From assembly GCA_037893245.1 (NCBI GenBank), contig JBAIAA010000662.1, positions 417,445 through 481,444 of the forward strand: a stretch of DNA of 64,000 nt. The letters run 5' to 3'. The notes under the pieces are model-generated. The model worked only from the letters and a program-made list of their open reading frames with translations. It did no database searches and had not been told where the DNA came from. The position numbers were made by a program, and so were the translations under genes. This DNA comes from Crossaster papposus (Eukaryota; Echinodermata; Asteroidea; Velatida; Solasteridae). This document shows positions 12,550 through 25,450 of the stretch, piece by piece; position 1 is the first letter of the stretch; the number at the start of each line of letters is the position of its first letter.

Positions 12550-15500
12550 CTACAATTTTGTCAGGTCAGCCTCTTCAATGCTGGCTTCCATGTGAATCAT
12601 GGCTGCCAAGCCATGATAAAACATACTAGGCTCAACGCTATCTACAACGGCCGCAGGAGGGGTGGAGCTACTACCACCCCCCTCTTCCCCTTCTTGTAAT
12701 GGCCCTTCCCCCTCCTCGGCCTGCACTGGAAAAGCGCCAGCAAACTGACGCGGTGACATGGCCATCTTAATGCCGGCTTCCAAGTTGGGACAGGAGTGGC
12801 TACTGGGTCCCGAGCTGATCGTGATTTGCCCTGGAGAGCTAATGGAGATCTTGTTTGTCGGAGACAAGGAGCTGTGTCTTATGCCTAAGCGAGGGCTCTG
12901 TTGGACTCGCTGGAAGGGTGAGGTGTCACTGAATACAAGCGGCGGGCTGTTGATATGGAGATGATTCAGTGAATCCCGATCTTCTGTCCCTGCACGCTCT
13001 ACTGCTACAGGGACTCGGATAGATTCTGCAGACTCCTTGGGGAGTTTACTACCCTCTGTCATCGTCTCGCCACTAAGATGCTCCCAGTCACTTTGAGGGC
13101 TAGAGTAGGAACTTCCAGACAGTGTAGTAGTTGTTGGCGGGGTGTGTTTCAAAATCTTACCAGCTTTGGAGACTGAGGAAAACTCACTCTCTGTTTTGAT
13201 GACTGAATCTTGATAGCTGTCTTCCGCAAAAACAGGCGGCAGTATGTCCTTCTGTGTTTCGTCATGTGACAGGCTTCGTTCCAGGGTTCTTCCAGGAACC
13301 TTCTGGTATGGATGTGACCCTCTGTCGGCTCTTAACAATTGTCCAGAGTCTAGACTCTCGCTTCTTGATCCCTTCCGAACAACTTCTGTCTGAGTTGTCA
13401 TGAGTGATTGACTACGAGAGACGACACTACTAGCTGAAGGGTGATAATGACGTCTTCGCCCGTGAGTACTTTCCTTCTCTAGTTCCTTCAAGTGTTTGGT
13501 TAACTTCAAGATGTGTGTCTCTAGTCTCTGGTTGATTTTCTGCAGTGCATTGTATTTGCCATCCATTGCCTAAAACAAACACGAAAAAATTGACCAATTG
13601 TTACTTGTAATTTAATCTTAATGTTTGGCAGATAATTAGGGTAAGTTGGCAACTGAAGACCAAATTTATATAAAGCTTCTTCGAATTTCAATTTCTGTTT
13701 TTTTAATCTTTAATTCACACCTGAATCTTTCCTTTGGTGAGACTTTTTACGTTCTCCAAGAAGCGCTTCTGCTCTGTCATTGCAACATCCTGAGCAAGAA
13801 CAAAAAAAGACTACATTTTCTTAAAGAAAAACAGAAAACTGCAACTGAATAAAAGAAATCTTTCTGATTTTTGAATAAGTTAGTTTGTAAGATGTTAAAT
13901 TCTGACCTTTAGCGTCAGGGCCGTCTCCATCTCAGCGATGCGAGCACGAGCCGCCTCCAACTGAACACTTTTTGCCTTAAGTGTCTCCTGAGATGCTGCA
14001 AAAAAAATGTGAACAATCTTACTGCTCAGTGAGCACTATTTCAAATCTAATCAATGATTGGCAGATGGTTTCTAGGCAACACTGATTAAGGGGGAGTCTG
14101 TATTGTCTGTCCCTGCCTCCTACCTGTCTGGTCCTTCTTGAGTGTCATCCAGCTCAACTCCCTCTCCTCCGTCTTATTCCCATCCCGCTGCATCGTGTTT
14201 ACTTTCTCCTGGTACTTTATACTGGCCTCTCCCATCAGAAGAAGCTCTTTGTTCAACCGAGCAATCTGGTAGTGGGAGAAGACAAAAGAGAATGGCAGGC
14301 TATTATTCCCGAGAGGAGCTTCACGTTGGTCTCTCCTATCAGAGGAAGCTCTTTGTTCAACCGGGCAATGTGGGGGTGGGAGATGAGTGAAGCTTCATTA
14401 GAGGGAGTAAGAGTGAAAGATTAAACAGCATCACTATCTGTTTTGCAAGTGAAAGACCACAATCATTTGGACGATTTCTAGTTTCTAGGTATCGATGGAA
14501 AATCAGCAACACTTATTCATACACAAAAGGCTCATCTTATACCGTGAAGAAACCAAAAAGTAAATTGTCAAAGTCACAAGTTGAACATACCTCATCCTTT
14601 AGATGTCTGTTTGTAGCTATGTCGGCCCTTGTGTTATTAAGTTCTTGTTGCACTGTAAAGCATTGAGCATTAGTTGTCTGAAGCTCCTGAAGTACAACAA
14701 GAATCAACACCCAAATTAAAACCAAAATATTTACCTCATTTTATCTAAATGTTCACAGAGGGAAGCCAATTGGGTGGTGTGTTGTCAGTGTGCATACCGG
14801 GATTAAAAGATATCAGGAAGTAAATCTAGGTGAATTCTAGTAACTTATATGCCCGAGGGGGTAGGGTAGGCCTGAGGGGGCAGGGGAGGCCTGAGGGGGT
14901 AGGGTAGGCCTGAGGGGGCAGGGGAGGCCTGAGGGGGCAGGGGAGGCCTGAGGGGGCAGGGGAGGCCTGAGGGGGCAGGGGAGGCCTGAGGGGGCAGGGG
15001 AGGCCTGAGGGGTAGGGGAGGCCTGAGGGGGTAGGGGAGGCCTGAGGGGGTAGGGGAGGCCTGAGGGGGTAGGGGAGGCCTGAGGGGGTAGGGGAGACCT
15101 GAGGGGTTAGGGGAGGCCTGAGGGGGTAGGGGAGGCTTGAAAGATATATTAAGTGTATACCTTGGTCACTTTGTCCACTTCATGTTTGTGATGAACCAGT
15201 AGTTTTTGTAGCTCCTCATTGGCGTCTCGCATGTGATCGTTCTCTGTCTGTATTTTTCTGCAAATCGGACCAAGAAAACAATGCAACCATATAAGACTCT
15301 CTCTCAGATTATAAATATAAAAAGCAGAGAAGCAACTTCACACAAGCAAACATTGCCAGAGAACCACCAATAAGTAATATTCATTTCATTATTTTGCTGA
15401 GGATATAATTTCTGTGCTTCTCCAATTTCAAAGTGATGGCCAGGGGGGGGGGGGGGGGCGGAGGGGGGGCCCAACAAAGTGCGCCGCCAACGTTGAAATG

Positions 15501-18500
15501 TATCTCATTCATTCTTCCACGCTCGTGAGCCACACATCTCACACAGTAAATACGTATAGATCGCTACCGCGAAGCGCACCATTGAAACACGTACAAATTT
15601 GCTCCGTGTATCGCTCTCCGAATTCAGTGATTCATACAACGTCCGCAAAGCCAGGACACAGGCACGATCTACACGGAATTTTTTTGGGGAGATGTCATTT
15701 TCTGCCATTTTCGTTCGAAAACAACACGATAAAACGCAAGGGGTTCACAGGCAGATTTTTAAAAAAATTCAGTATATCACTGCTACATCATTTTTTAACG
15801 TATCCATGGAAAATAATTAGTGGGTTCGAAGCACGATTTTTCACAATTTATCGATCATTATTGCCCTTTTTAGGGGAGGTATTTGTCAACGTCGTTTTAG
15901 TATTTGTGCACAATCTCTACGTGCATCAACGGTACGTCAACGTAAATTTTTTTCAACTGCTTTTTTCATTTTCAATACAATTTTTGTCATTGGATGATAA
16001 AAATTAAGGTAAATAACAACGTTGTACAACTACAAAAGACAAGATGTTAAGATTGGATGCCAAAAACTCTTAATTTTTCGCGTGAGAAAATTGTTCCCCC
16101 TATTTTGAGAATGGACGGTACCCCAGCGTTTCGCAATCACAGCCTCGAAGGGCCCCCCCTCCGCCCCCCCCCCCCCCCCTGGTGATGGCCTAATATTTTG
16201 ATCCTAGCAGAATCAATTCCGGTCCTTGAAAGCTCCTTAAGAGTGGCCCAAGATAAAATCCCCAATCCGTGGATTTGTTAAGCTTAGTCTTTATCAACCT
16301 GTATAAAAGCTGTGAATACAAGTTTAGTTTCACAATTTGAGACTCTAAAATCTGCTGCAGTCATAGGTACTGACTTCATGAGTGCGTTATGGATCTGGTC
16401 TTTGCCAGCATTAGCCTCAGTAAGCTGCTTGTTCTCCTGCCAGAGTAGCTTGTAGGCTGCCTTGAGGTGGTTGACCTCAGTCTCCCGGTCATGATGCTGC
16501 TTCTGCATCGCCACGTTGGACTCTTCAAGTGCCTTGGCCTGATCAATCAATGCAACGATCAAGGAATGATAGATCACAGATCGATAACTGATGGATATAA
16601 CCATTCATCAATTGAATATACAAGCCGAGTTAAGATAAACAAGCAAAACAAGAAATACAAAATATCTTGTTTTTTTAAAATGAAATCAAGATCAACTCAG
16701 TTGTTGATCTTTGAGCTATGATTACCTTGTGCGTCTTGCCAAGCAGTCTTCTATTCCTCTCAGCATGTACCTCTCTCTTGTGTCTCTCGTACAGGAGCTG
16801 GTTATGAAGCAGCTGCAGTTGACCCTTCAAGAGTTTGATCTCGTCCACTGGAGGAGAACCTACCCCAAAACAAACACATCTTTATATGAGAACCTGATGA
16901 AAGAACTTTGGAAAAGAACAACAGTTTAGGTTGGTGCAGCGTTTTTTTCCTCGCCTTCCACCGCTGTGACTGGTGTTCGAAACCCACCTGGGGCAATATA
17001 TGGATTGGGTTTTCAGTCCTTGCCCGATTCTGTGAATTTTCCCTAGAATATATCTTCTGTGTAATTTGTTGTTATTGTCTTCAATCTGCAGGTTTCTTCA
17101 GGCTTGGGAGCTACAGTGCCTAGGGCGTGATTGAGGAATCCTTGCTTTCATTAGCGTAAATAATGATAATAAGTGAATTAACATTTAACAATAAGCTGAA
17201 CCTACTGTTAAAGTATTTCAAATGACGATTAATCAAACTTACCTCCAAAATGGGTCCAGTCTACTGATTCTTGGCTTGTCAAAGGCAAACTGAAGAAAAA
17301 AAACCACACCAATTAATATGTACCAAAACAATTTCAACAAAAGACAACAGATACTGATTAACCCAAATTCTCTTCACCATCAAACAAAACAGAAACTTGT
17401 TTTTGATTCACAGCAATCCTATACAAGCACCTATGAGCCTGGCTTGAATGGAGTGTCATGGCCTCATGGTGTGAAACACTAAATTCGAGGATTGCGGCCT
17501 CGTGGTCTGAAACACTAAATTCAAGGACTGCGGCTAATTCTGCTGGTTGTGGGTTCGAGTCCATCCTTGGGTTAAGGTTTGGGCGCTCTTCGGTAAGGCA
17601 CTTTGTTACTCATTGCTCCTCCCCACCCGGCCCAGGAGTAAATTGGTACCTGTGAGGGCAGAGATGGTCATTGTGGTTGATTTAAGCTGCTTGTGCTGAA
17701 ATAGCAGCATCGAGCTGTACTCCCCAGAGAGCTGAAATTGCCTTATTATCGAGTAGGAAGCAGTTAAACTTTGCTTACCCTGTCAGCTGATCATCATGAG
17801 TCTGGTTCCCAAGCTGGAGGTGCCGGTCTAGTAACTGACTCGGTGAATACAATGAATGTAATGGCACAATGCCAATGCTGTCTGTCGGAGTTCCACCGGA
17901 TAAAGCAGATTCTGCTCTGAAGGTCGGCGGAGGGGTGGAGTACATCGTGCTTCCTGTGCTGTTGGCGCTAGGCTGATCTTTAGACATTCTACTAGGAGTC
18001 AAATTGTGCAGGGTGGGTATGATCATATTGAAGAGATGCTTGTAGGGCATCTGGAGTGGTGCTTGCTGGATAAACGGTGGCCCAGGAGTGCTTAGGGTTT
18101 CGGATGTGGTACTCTGCATGCCTTGTCGTGGAATCGGAGATTCAAGCGTGTCTAAAATGGGCATAAAGCCCTGATAGGTGGAGCTTGGTTCTACAGTGGC
18201 ATCCTGTGATTTCATCACTCCAAAAAGATTGGTGGATATGTTGCCAACGGGCTTGCTCCCAAAGCTGCTGGTTCGTGGGCGGGATTCACTCTCCAGTAGC
18301 GCCTTGATAGTTGCGTTGCGATACGAGCTGCTGGGATCGCTCTGTGTTCTGATGGTTTCCGGTCGAGCGTTTCCGTTTAGGGGATGACTCAATTCACCTT
18401 CCTTGATGATTGTTGGTTGCTCTGACAAGCTTGAGACTGCTGTTGAGTCCATCTCTGCATCCCGTTCAGGAGTTGTCTTAGTAGTTTTACCTTGGACTGG

Positions 18501-21500
18501 AAGGTTCTTGCCAGAACCACTGGAGTTTTCAAAGTCATGGATTGTTAACGGGCTGTCAGTGAATGATGAAATCTCTTCATTTATTGCCTCAACTGGAAAA
18601 GAAGAAATAAATTATAGGATTTGCAAGAATATTAATATAACTCTAGAATAATAAAGGCATCAATTACAGAAAGTTTACATTAACCCTAACCCTCCAGGGT
18701 ATTTTGGCTAGAAACCCTGCCAGACGCAACAGATTGCATACTTTGTCACATTGACTTGTGAGCAGAGTCCAGCAAGGTCAAGCAGTCACCAGAGATGGAC
18801 TGTGCTGGATCTGGCAGGGTTAGGGTTAATGACACAGGCTGGTTTTATTTGCCTGTATGTGGAAAGTGCCGAGTCGATCTCTTGCCTTGACAAGCACCAC
18901 TATTGCCCAATAAATATTTGTCATTTTGTCTTTGATTTTGGACAGTTACAATTATGTATCACTGGTGAACACCACAGTCGTAAAAAGAAAATTCCAAGCC
19001 GTACTTACCGTCTGTAGGTCTCTCCTCATCATGATTCAGATCCTTGATGACTTCAGGAAGGTCCTTCAAGGAGACAGAACTCTCTGTTCTCTCTGGTCTT
19101 GTCTTCACTACCTCCTGCTCAGCCGGCTGTTTCCCCGACAGCGACAGATCCCCATCGCTGGGGAGTGAGTCGCTCGGACTTGCATCTCCCCAGATAAATC
19201 TCCTCTGCTTGGTGATCTCGTGAGAGGCAGCCTTAGCTTGGACAAGTGGTTTCTGAGGCGTAGTGGGGAGAGATTTGGTCTCGTAGCCTGGTGTGACTGG
19301 CGCTGAGACTGTCCTGCCCAGAGCCATTGTTGAATGGATAGCAATCGGTGGCAGCTTCCCCAATGGAGTTTTGGATTTACTTCCCCGGCTGTGGATACTA
19401 GTGTCACTTATACTAGACATGCTAGACATGCGACTACTGAGTCGAGCAGCTGCGCTCGCATGCGGGGAATCACGGGGCGTCGACAGAGGAGTGGGTGAAT
19501 CCAGGTGAGGGGTGGTGGTGTGAAGATGGACTGAGGATGTCAAACTGATGTCTAACTGACTACCCTGTGGGGACGGGGGATGGGATTGTGGAGGTGTGGT
19601 CAGACCGCATACAATGGAGGGACTGAACATGGATATACTGGCCTCTTGAGCTAAGACCAGGCTTTGCGCTTCAAGATCTCTCTTCTTGACATCGCTGTCC
19701 CACTGTATTAGTGGCTTGTGAGTCGGTTCTGTGGCGTCAAAAATAATATCATGTCATACAAAATTACCACCACAATAACGGGCTATTGCCGAAAACCTTT
19801 TAAAATAATTATTATTAATAATTATTATTAATATTAATAGGGTTGACAAAAACTTACTTGATCTAACATTGAACCAAAACTCTAAATACTTCAAGAAAAC
19901 CACATTTACGAACATAAACAATTTACACCATCAAATTTTATCTATTTACAATTTATACAGTCTTGGAAGGGTTAAACATTTGTAGATGATGTGTACCTTG
20001 GTAATCAACAAGCGGTGACGAGGTCCGAATAGCCTGACCTATCATACCTATCCCCATGCCTTTTGACCCCCGTCTCTCAGAGTCATAGCCCACAGATGCA
20101 GGGGTGTAGCTGTAAGATTCATCTCTGGCCGATTCTGTCGTATCCAAGGAAACGCGGGCACATTCCATCAGCACATCATGGACTTCCATTTGTCGCCATC
20201 TGTCAAGACAACAGAACATTAAAAACCTTAAAACACCACAAATAAAAACTGACTATGTGTCAGATAATAATTATTCAGTTTCAATAAAGAAAGTGAATTG
20301 GGCGGGATTTGGACCTGCAACCTCTGAAGTGTCATTTTGGTGCTCTCCCAACTGAGCTATCCAGCCCTATGTTTGCAGTTTGATAAACTTGTCAATATCT
20401 TTTTACAAAAATAACTCAAAGTGACCACAAAGAAGATCTCCAGACTGCCTTATTTTGCAAAGCATCTAATGGTATCAGGTGAGATTTAATATTAGGTTAG
20501 ATTTGTTTACCTTGTTCTATCTATTTCTGACTGAGCAGAACCAGTGACTAATGAAGGATGCATACGCACACGTTCTAACATTGGCTGTACAGAGAAAAAA
20601 AACAGAACAAAAGGTAGAATTTAACAAAAATGTACCTTATTTCTAATACTGATTTTTATCACAACAAATAAAATGAATAGAAGTATGACTCACCAGGGCT
20701 GTTGCTTCAAATTCAGCATTCTTGTTATGGTAGTGAGATCTAAGATACTGCAGGAAGTTCCAAGGGTACATACCATAGAGACGATGAAAGAGGGCATACA
20801 CAGCCACCTGAATATGAAGCTGATATACATCAGGTATACCACCTGTGTCATAAACAACAGCAAGAGTTCAAAGTTCATCAACCTTCTAGACACATTTACA
20901 ACCAGACAAAGTGTAGAAGGTGCTATGGTTAAAATAAAAACAAATCATTTAACACACCTAACATATGTATAACCAATCCCACATAATGGTTGGTATTCTA
21001 ATTATCATGACTGTATCTGTGACCATCTACGACAAAAGGGCTGTAAAGTCGCCAGAGCTTATTTTGAGAAATGGACCATTAAAATATGTGAAAAACAATC
21101 AAAAACAAAGACATTTTTTAATTCAGTATTACTTGTTGTAGCTAACCATAAAAACCAACTGTGTCTTGTAATACATCATTTTAAAGCTTATTTCTTGTAG
21201 ATTTTATTTCTCTAAATATCTCAAAACGTCAAGATGCCTACTTTACAACCCTTCCGTCGTGGACGGTCACATATAACCAACTTAAATAATGGTGTTTCAG
21301 AGACTATTGCCCTACCAGGTTTCTTAATGGTCCAGGAAGCCAGACGAGAGAATATGCCAAAGATGTGGTGCAAGAACGGGCCAACCAGACTAGGAATCAT
21401 GGGAAGTAAGGTGGTTACCGTTAGCAACCCGCACATGATGACTGGGACGTCTGTGTCCATCTGCAAAAGAAAAACAATTACATCACTAAGCTATTGAACT

Positions 21501-22797
21501 AAAGATGATGAATTTTTCTATTTTATATATTTGGGTGATATACCACAGAAAATATTTGCACAGGTGAATTTTAAGAGAGTTTAAACAAAGATATTGTTAA
21601 AAATGTGTTAATAAGATTTTGTAATCAAACAAAATAAATCATAAACTCATATCCCCTTTCAAGTTAGGATTAAAAAAAAAAGAATCAAACCTTAAAAAAA
21701 CCAATAATGACTCCAAGAAGCACACACTTTACCTTGAGACAGTTGAGAAGGGAGGCAAACAGTGGTACTTGAACGATCTTATAAAGCCACGATGGCTGAT
21801 GCCTGACAACATGACTAAGGAGGGTCAAACTCTGAAGCTTATGACCGGCCTTCATGGCGTCATTCAGCCTGTCCATCAATGGCTACAAAATAAAGTAACC
21901 ATTTCTGCAAAAAGTGAGCCTAGTGTACCTTGGAAAAATGAGTTTGATTCCTTGCAGATAGGTTCAAAAAATAATTTTCTTTTCACAAGTGGTAGATTGA
22001 GTAGTGGATACCGTACATGTACTTAATAAATAGAAAAAGGGGTTAGGGTTAACCTTTTGTGGATTTTTATGAGTCTGGATGAAACAAGTTTGGATGTAAC
22101 AGTCAAGCAGATGTTCACATTCTGTAACCCAGGCAACCCTAACTGGTCCTAATGTTCGGCATAATGAAGTATATGTACACCAAGACCTAACCAATGCATC
22201 TTACCTTATCCAAGGGCTCTCGGACGCCAGCCAGGAGTTCCAGTGCATTATGGGAGCTGGTGCGAATGTAGAAGTCGACAAGGGCATTCAGAAATCCAGG
22301 ATCCCTTGCTGCAAATGGGAAGCATCGGTTTTTGTATTACAATTTTCAAGTATGGGGGGGGGGTGGGGGTGGGGGGGTGGGGGGTGGGGGGTGGGGGGTG
22401 GGGGGTGGGGGGGGGGGGGGGGGGTAGACAACTATGTAAAATGCCAAGTAGCATTAGTACTAGTAGCCAGTATCTATACTTTTGTACTTCTGGCATTTCA
22501 CACCCAGTCATAGACCTACTACTACAAAATACAAAGTAGTATTCTGTAGTAGTGAGCAGTTCTTTCTCAAAGTAAGGCCTAGGACATTGAGGTTAATAGC
22601 TAAAGAATCATATTTTTATTTTGTAAGTTTTTTTTCTTAATTGTTGTTGGTGAGGAAAGGGGGGGGGGGGTTCCCTTTAACTTACCTGAGTTGAGGCTAT
22701 CCTGGATTAATGATTTGATCTCCTGGATGACATGGAGGTCATTAGACAGCAGCAAAGGGAACAACTCGCTGGGGTCAGGGATTTGTTGAGACATCAT
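12550..22797 (-). CDS. TSC1: Hamartin, TSC1
   Basis: Eighteen coding exons: 22686-22797, 22205-22308, 21733-21882, 21316-21460, 20694-20842, 20511-20584, 19997-20199, 19009-19728, 17779-18592, 17243-17289, 16726-16859, 16375-16538, 15161-15257, 14591-14686, 14124-14265, 13907-13995, 13721-13789, 12550-13569. All phases agree and give about 1442 residues (human 1164). Hamartin is the scaffold of the TSC complex, which restrains Rheb and mTORC1 at the lysosome. Residues 1-265 form the helical N-terminal core ([52 protein letters not shown]). Next come a long serine/threonine/proline-rich region with [12 protein letters not shown], the landmark VDWTHFGG near 832-839, and a coiled coil at about 845-1130 ([20 protein letters not shown]). 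The last exon encodes a 340-residue disordered tail that I cannot align to vertebrates. Start [12 protein letters not shown] is the first ATG. Introns hold several transposable elements listed separately. Identification is firm. Confidence 0.96.
14850..15138. repeat. 19 bp G-rich minisatellite in a TSC1 intron
   Basis: About 15 head-to-tail copies of a 19 bp unit, CTGAGGGGGCAGGGGAGGC, in two subtypes (GGGGGCAGGGG and GGGGGTAGGGG) that lie in blocks, with some units one G shorter. The intron lies between TSC1 exons 15161-15257 and 14591-14686, and the array ends about 20 bp from a splice donor on the minus strand. On the coding strand it is C-rich. Confidence 0.92.
15441..16181. mobile_element. 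Non-autonomous hAT-type transposon (741 bp) with 8 bp target duplication
   Basis: The element begins CAG plus a G run, then CGGAGGGGGGGCCC. It ends with the inverse, GGGCCCCCCCTCCGCC-like sequence running into a C run and CTG. It is flanked by an exact 8 bp direct repeat, GTGATGGC, at 15433-15440 and 16182-16189. An 8 bp duplication and CAG-ends are the hallmark of the hAT superfamily. The inside has no transposase; a 197-codon open frame across it is not a recognisable protein. It sits in the TSC1 intron between exons 16375-16538 and 15161-15257. The exact duplication suggests a fairly recent insertion. Confidence 0.85.
17456..17750 (+). mobile_element. tRNA-derived SINE in a TSC1 intron
   Basis: A pol III B box (GTGGGTTCGAGTCC) at about 17546-17560 follows a degenerate A-box region, itself partly duplicated at 17456-17525. 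The tail contains GGTAAGGCACTTTGTTACTC and CCAGGAGTAAATTGGTACC, a central domain common in marine invertebrate SINEs. The same central domain appears inverted near 61000-61160, which supports a family. The 3' end is uncertain. Confidence 0.65.
18680..18829. mobile_element. TTAA-bounded element with telomere-like ends, family B (150 bp)
   Basis: It begins TTAACCCTAACCCTCCAGGG and ends GGCAGGGTTAGGGTTAA, in the TSC1 intron between exons 19009-19728 and 17779-18592. It is related by its ends to 23087-23176, 26963-27052 and 58950-59382. It is non-coding. Confidence 0.7.
20300..20367 (-). repeat. tRNA-like sequence (SINE head or tRNA pseudogene)
   Basis: Read on the minus strand it starts GGGCTGGATAGCTCAGTTGG (A box) and ends with an AGGTCCAAATCCCGCC B box; the outer bases can pair as an acceptor stem with one mismatch. 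The anticodon arm is poor and the length is short. It lies in a TSC1 intron. It resembles 29551-29622 and 49655-49729, which points to a dispersed family and not a working tRNA gene. Confidence 0.55.
22350..22424. repeat. G-rich (GGGGGGT)n tract in TSC1 intron 1
   Basis: This is a 75-base tract of G runs separated by single T bases, 42 bp upstream (in transcript terms) of TSC1 exon 2, so the pre-mRNA carries a long C-rich pyrimidine stretch near the acceptor. A second G run lies at about 22661-22670, just after the exon 1 donor. Confidence 0.85.
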
Positions 22798-23086
22798 GTC
22801 GATATAACTACGTCTAACAGACGCCCGCTCTCAGAACATGCAAATCCATTATACTGCTTTATGTTAGGTTAAGAACATCTCCATCTCTTTATCCTCGAAT
22901 GAAGAAAACAAAATTATGGAATCAGTACAGTAGCGAAAAATAGTGACATGGATTATATGACTAAGTCATTATGTGTTAATCAGAGTGGGGATGAGGGTCG
23001 ACAGGTAGGTATAACAGTCATATATGGGCACAAAAGAACTGAGTGAGTGATACTCAGTCATACTCATAGGTAACAAAAATCAGAAG

Positions 23087-23176
23087 TTAACCCTAACTCC
23101 CTACACAACAAAGGAAGTTGGAGGATTTTGAAGGAATTGTATTGTTCAATAACAATGGTGAGGGAGTTAGGGTTAA
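23087..23176. mobile_element. TTAA-bounded element with telomere-like ends, family B (90 bp, copy 1)
   Basis: It begins TTAACCCTAACTCC and ends GGAGTTAGGGTTAA. It matches 26963-27052 at all but about two or three positions over 90 bp, which indicates recent amplification. The interior carries the motif GGAGGATTTTGAAGG. Confidence 0.8.
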
Positions 23177-25001
23177 TCATAATGTCCAATTTATTCACAT
23201 TCATGACATTCATAAATTTTAATCTTGTTTTCCCACAATATTTATAATTCCGGCTTTACTCTATTTTTACTATAAAGATAAATTCACAAAGGTTAACATA
23301 TTCCTTTACAAAAGCTCAAAAATATTGTTATTCAATTAGTTTTTAGATGAAAAGTATAGTTTCTAAATCCTAAGCTACTCCAATAAGTGATTGTTACAGC
23401 GCCCTCACGCGACTGCAAACGGTTTATCTGTACTGTCTGAACACGTCAGATTACTAAGTAAATATCATGAAGTAGGGCTACTTGTGCAATATTTTTACTA
23501 AGCTCAAAAAATCTGGAACTATAGCCTAGTTATCGCACCACGGGTTGATTATTGTTGGTGTTATTTGCAGCACTTTAGTACCAACAAGTGCAAGGAATTC
23601 TTACCCCCGTACCAAATTATAAAGGAGGCCGCCATGTTGATTCTAAGCGCCCACTGACCCCCACGTACGTAACGCACTGAGTTGTACATACATACTGTAC
23701 GGATACGATATGTACATCTTTTGCCGGATACCATTTAAAGGTCAACGAACTTGGATTATGTGGGCACAAGATTAGAAATGTCGAATGGGCCTAAAACATT
23801 TGAAAAAAAAATACAAATGAATGAAAAACAATATAACATGTAACCATAGACATGGGAAAAAAAGGGGAAAAAAAGAAGATAAATCTCCATGTCTATGATG
23901 TAACAGTTCAGTTTTAGCAATCGTGTAGGTAATTATTATTATTATTATTATTATTATTTATTCGGCCATGACATTCAAAATACAAACATGTACATTCAAA
24001 GTAAGAAAAGGCACACATCAAAAACAATCGAGATGAAAGATAAATGGTATAACAAATACCAATCAAATATTATAAATGTATAAGGTACGGTTGGAGAGAG
24101 ATAGGTGGATGGGGATGAGGAAGGTATAGGAATTGGAGCAGAATGGAGAAGGGGGAGTGGGAGGGAGTTCATAGTAGAAAAAAGACAATCCAATCTAAGA
24201 TGGCCAGGATGAACAAAAGTGAAAACACTGTGACTCGAAAGCCTGTCCATCCAATCTTAGGTTGGTAACATACACAAAATAAACTATTAAATACAAGTAA
24301 TATGAGAGGTTAAAAATAAATCTGGAAAATGTATATAATTTATATGCTATAATTCAGGGCAATATATGAATAATTAATAAGTAAATAAATAAATAAATAT
24401 CTGCTAAAGACAATAAAATAATTAAAATGAACATTTTAAAGTTGCATTACAAAAATAAATCAATATGAAACACACAAACGAGCTGAAAAAGCATTAAAAC
24501 AAAGACAACACAAAAAAACAAACCAAACAACAAACAAACAACAAACAAACAGAAAAATAATAACAGATACCATAAACACGCAAACAGACAAGCGAAGTTA
24601 CAGTTATGCGAACAGGCAGATACAAACGGAACACAAACAACCATGTTAACAAACGTCAAGACAAACAAATATAAACAATCGCTAACAATCGCTAACAAAA
24701 TATTACATGTATATATGCAACGGAAAACGGCCAACCATATTAACAGACAGACTGGCATAAACACTTGCACAAACAAACCAAAGGTAAACCAAAAAAAATA
24801 AAAAAAATACTTGAACACCCAAACATGAACGTTTTAAAGGACCTACTGGGCGTGTGTGTGGGCGTGTTGAGAGGGGGAAAGGGTTAAGGGAGGGGGAAAG
24901 GGTCATAAGGGAGGGGGAAAAGGTTAAGGGAGGGGTCATATTTCATTAATTTTGTTAAGTACCGGATTTTTGTTTGATTAAATATTGGAGCTAGGAAATC
25001 G

Positions 25002-25119
25002 AATAGACCATATGCGTAGCATCCATCTTAGAGGACAAATATTTAAATGTCATTGAACTGCTGTGCATTCATTGTACACAATATGCCCTCTAAGATGGCC
25101 GCTATGGATAAGGTCTATT
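25002..25119. mobile_element. Inverted-repeat MITE upstream of RAB14
   Basis: Ends are AATAGACC and GGTCTATT. The arms carry CCATCTTAGAGG and its complement CCTCTAAGATGG. It is about 118 bp and non-coding. The right arm includes AAGATGGCCGC, similar to the YY1 binding consensus. Confidence 0.6.
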
Positions 25120-25366
25120 TTCTTCATTTTTGAAGCAAAACAACTCGATGGTGTTGCTTTTGTTTTATTTTATTACCTTTTTTTACAGTGTACAAACTCT
25201 ATATTTGAAGCATTTTTTTTCCTGCCATTCTTTGATATGAAGCAAAATTTATTTGAGATATTTTGACTGTCACATCAACTTGTTTGGTACTACCATGGAG
25301 GATTCCTCCATGGTACTACACTGCACACTACACATGGCTCGGATAGTCGAGATCGCGTGTACGTAC

Positions 25367-25413
25367 GTACGTACACGTACAGGTACGTGTTTTGTGTACG
25401 TACGTACGTACGT
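25367..25413. repeat. ACGT-rich repeat near the presumed RAB14 promoter
   Basis: Repeated GTACGTAC units occur in two blocks around 25367-25382 and 25398-25413. Each block is self-complementary and CpG-rich. Confidence 0.7.
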
Positions 25414-25442
25414 GAAGGCGCATTGCCGAAACGAATTAGTTA

Positions 25443-25450
25443 TGACGTCA
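25443..25450. promoter_or_regulatory. Palindromic CRE, TGACGTCA, upstream of RAB14
   Basis: A perfect CREB/ATF site about 1.1 kb upstream of the RAB14 ATG, inside the CpG-bearing zone that probably holds its 5' exon. The site is seen directly; function is inferred. Confidence 0.4.

Noticed and set aside
15414..16007. 197-codon open frame on the plus strand
   Set aside because: It runs antisense through a TSC1 intron and across the hAT-type element, starts in a glycine run made by poly-G, and shows no recognisable domain.
22243..22539. Glycine- and proline-rich open frames on both strands
   Set aside because: They are produced by the G-rich tract in TSC1 intron 1; all frames stay open because the tract contains no stop codons.
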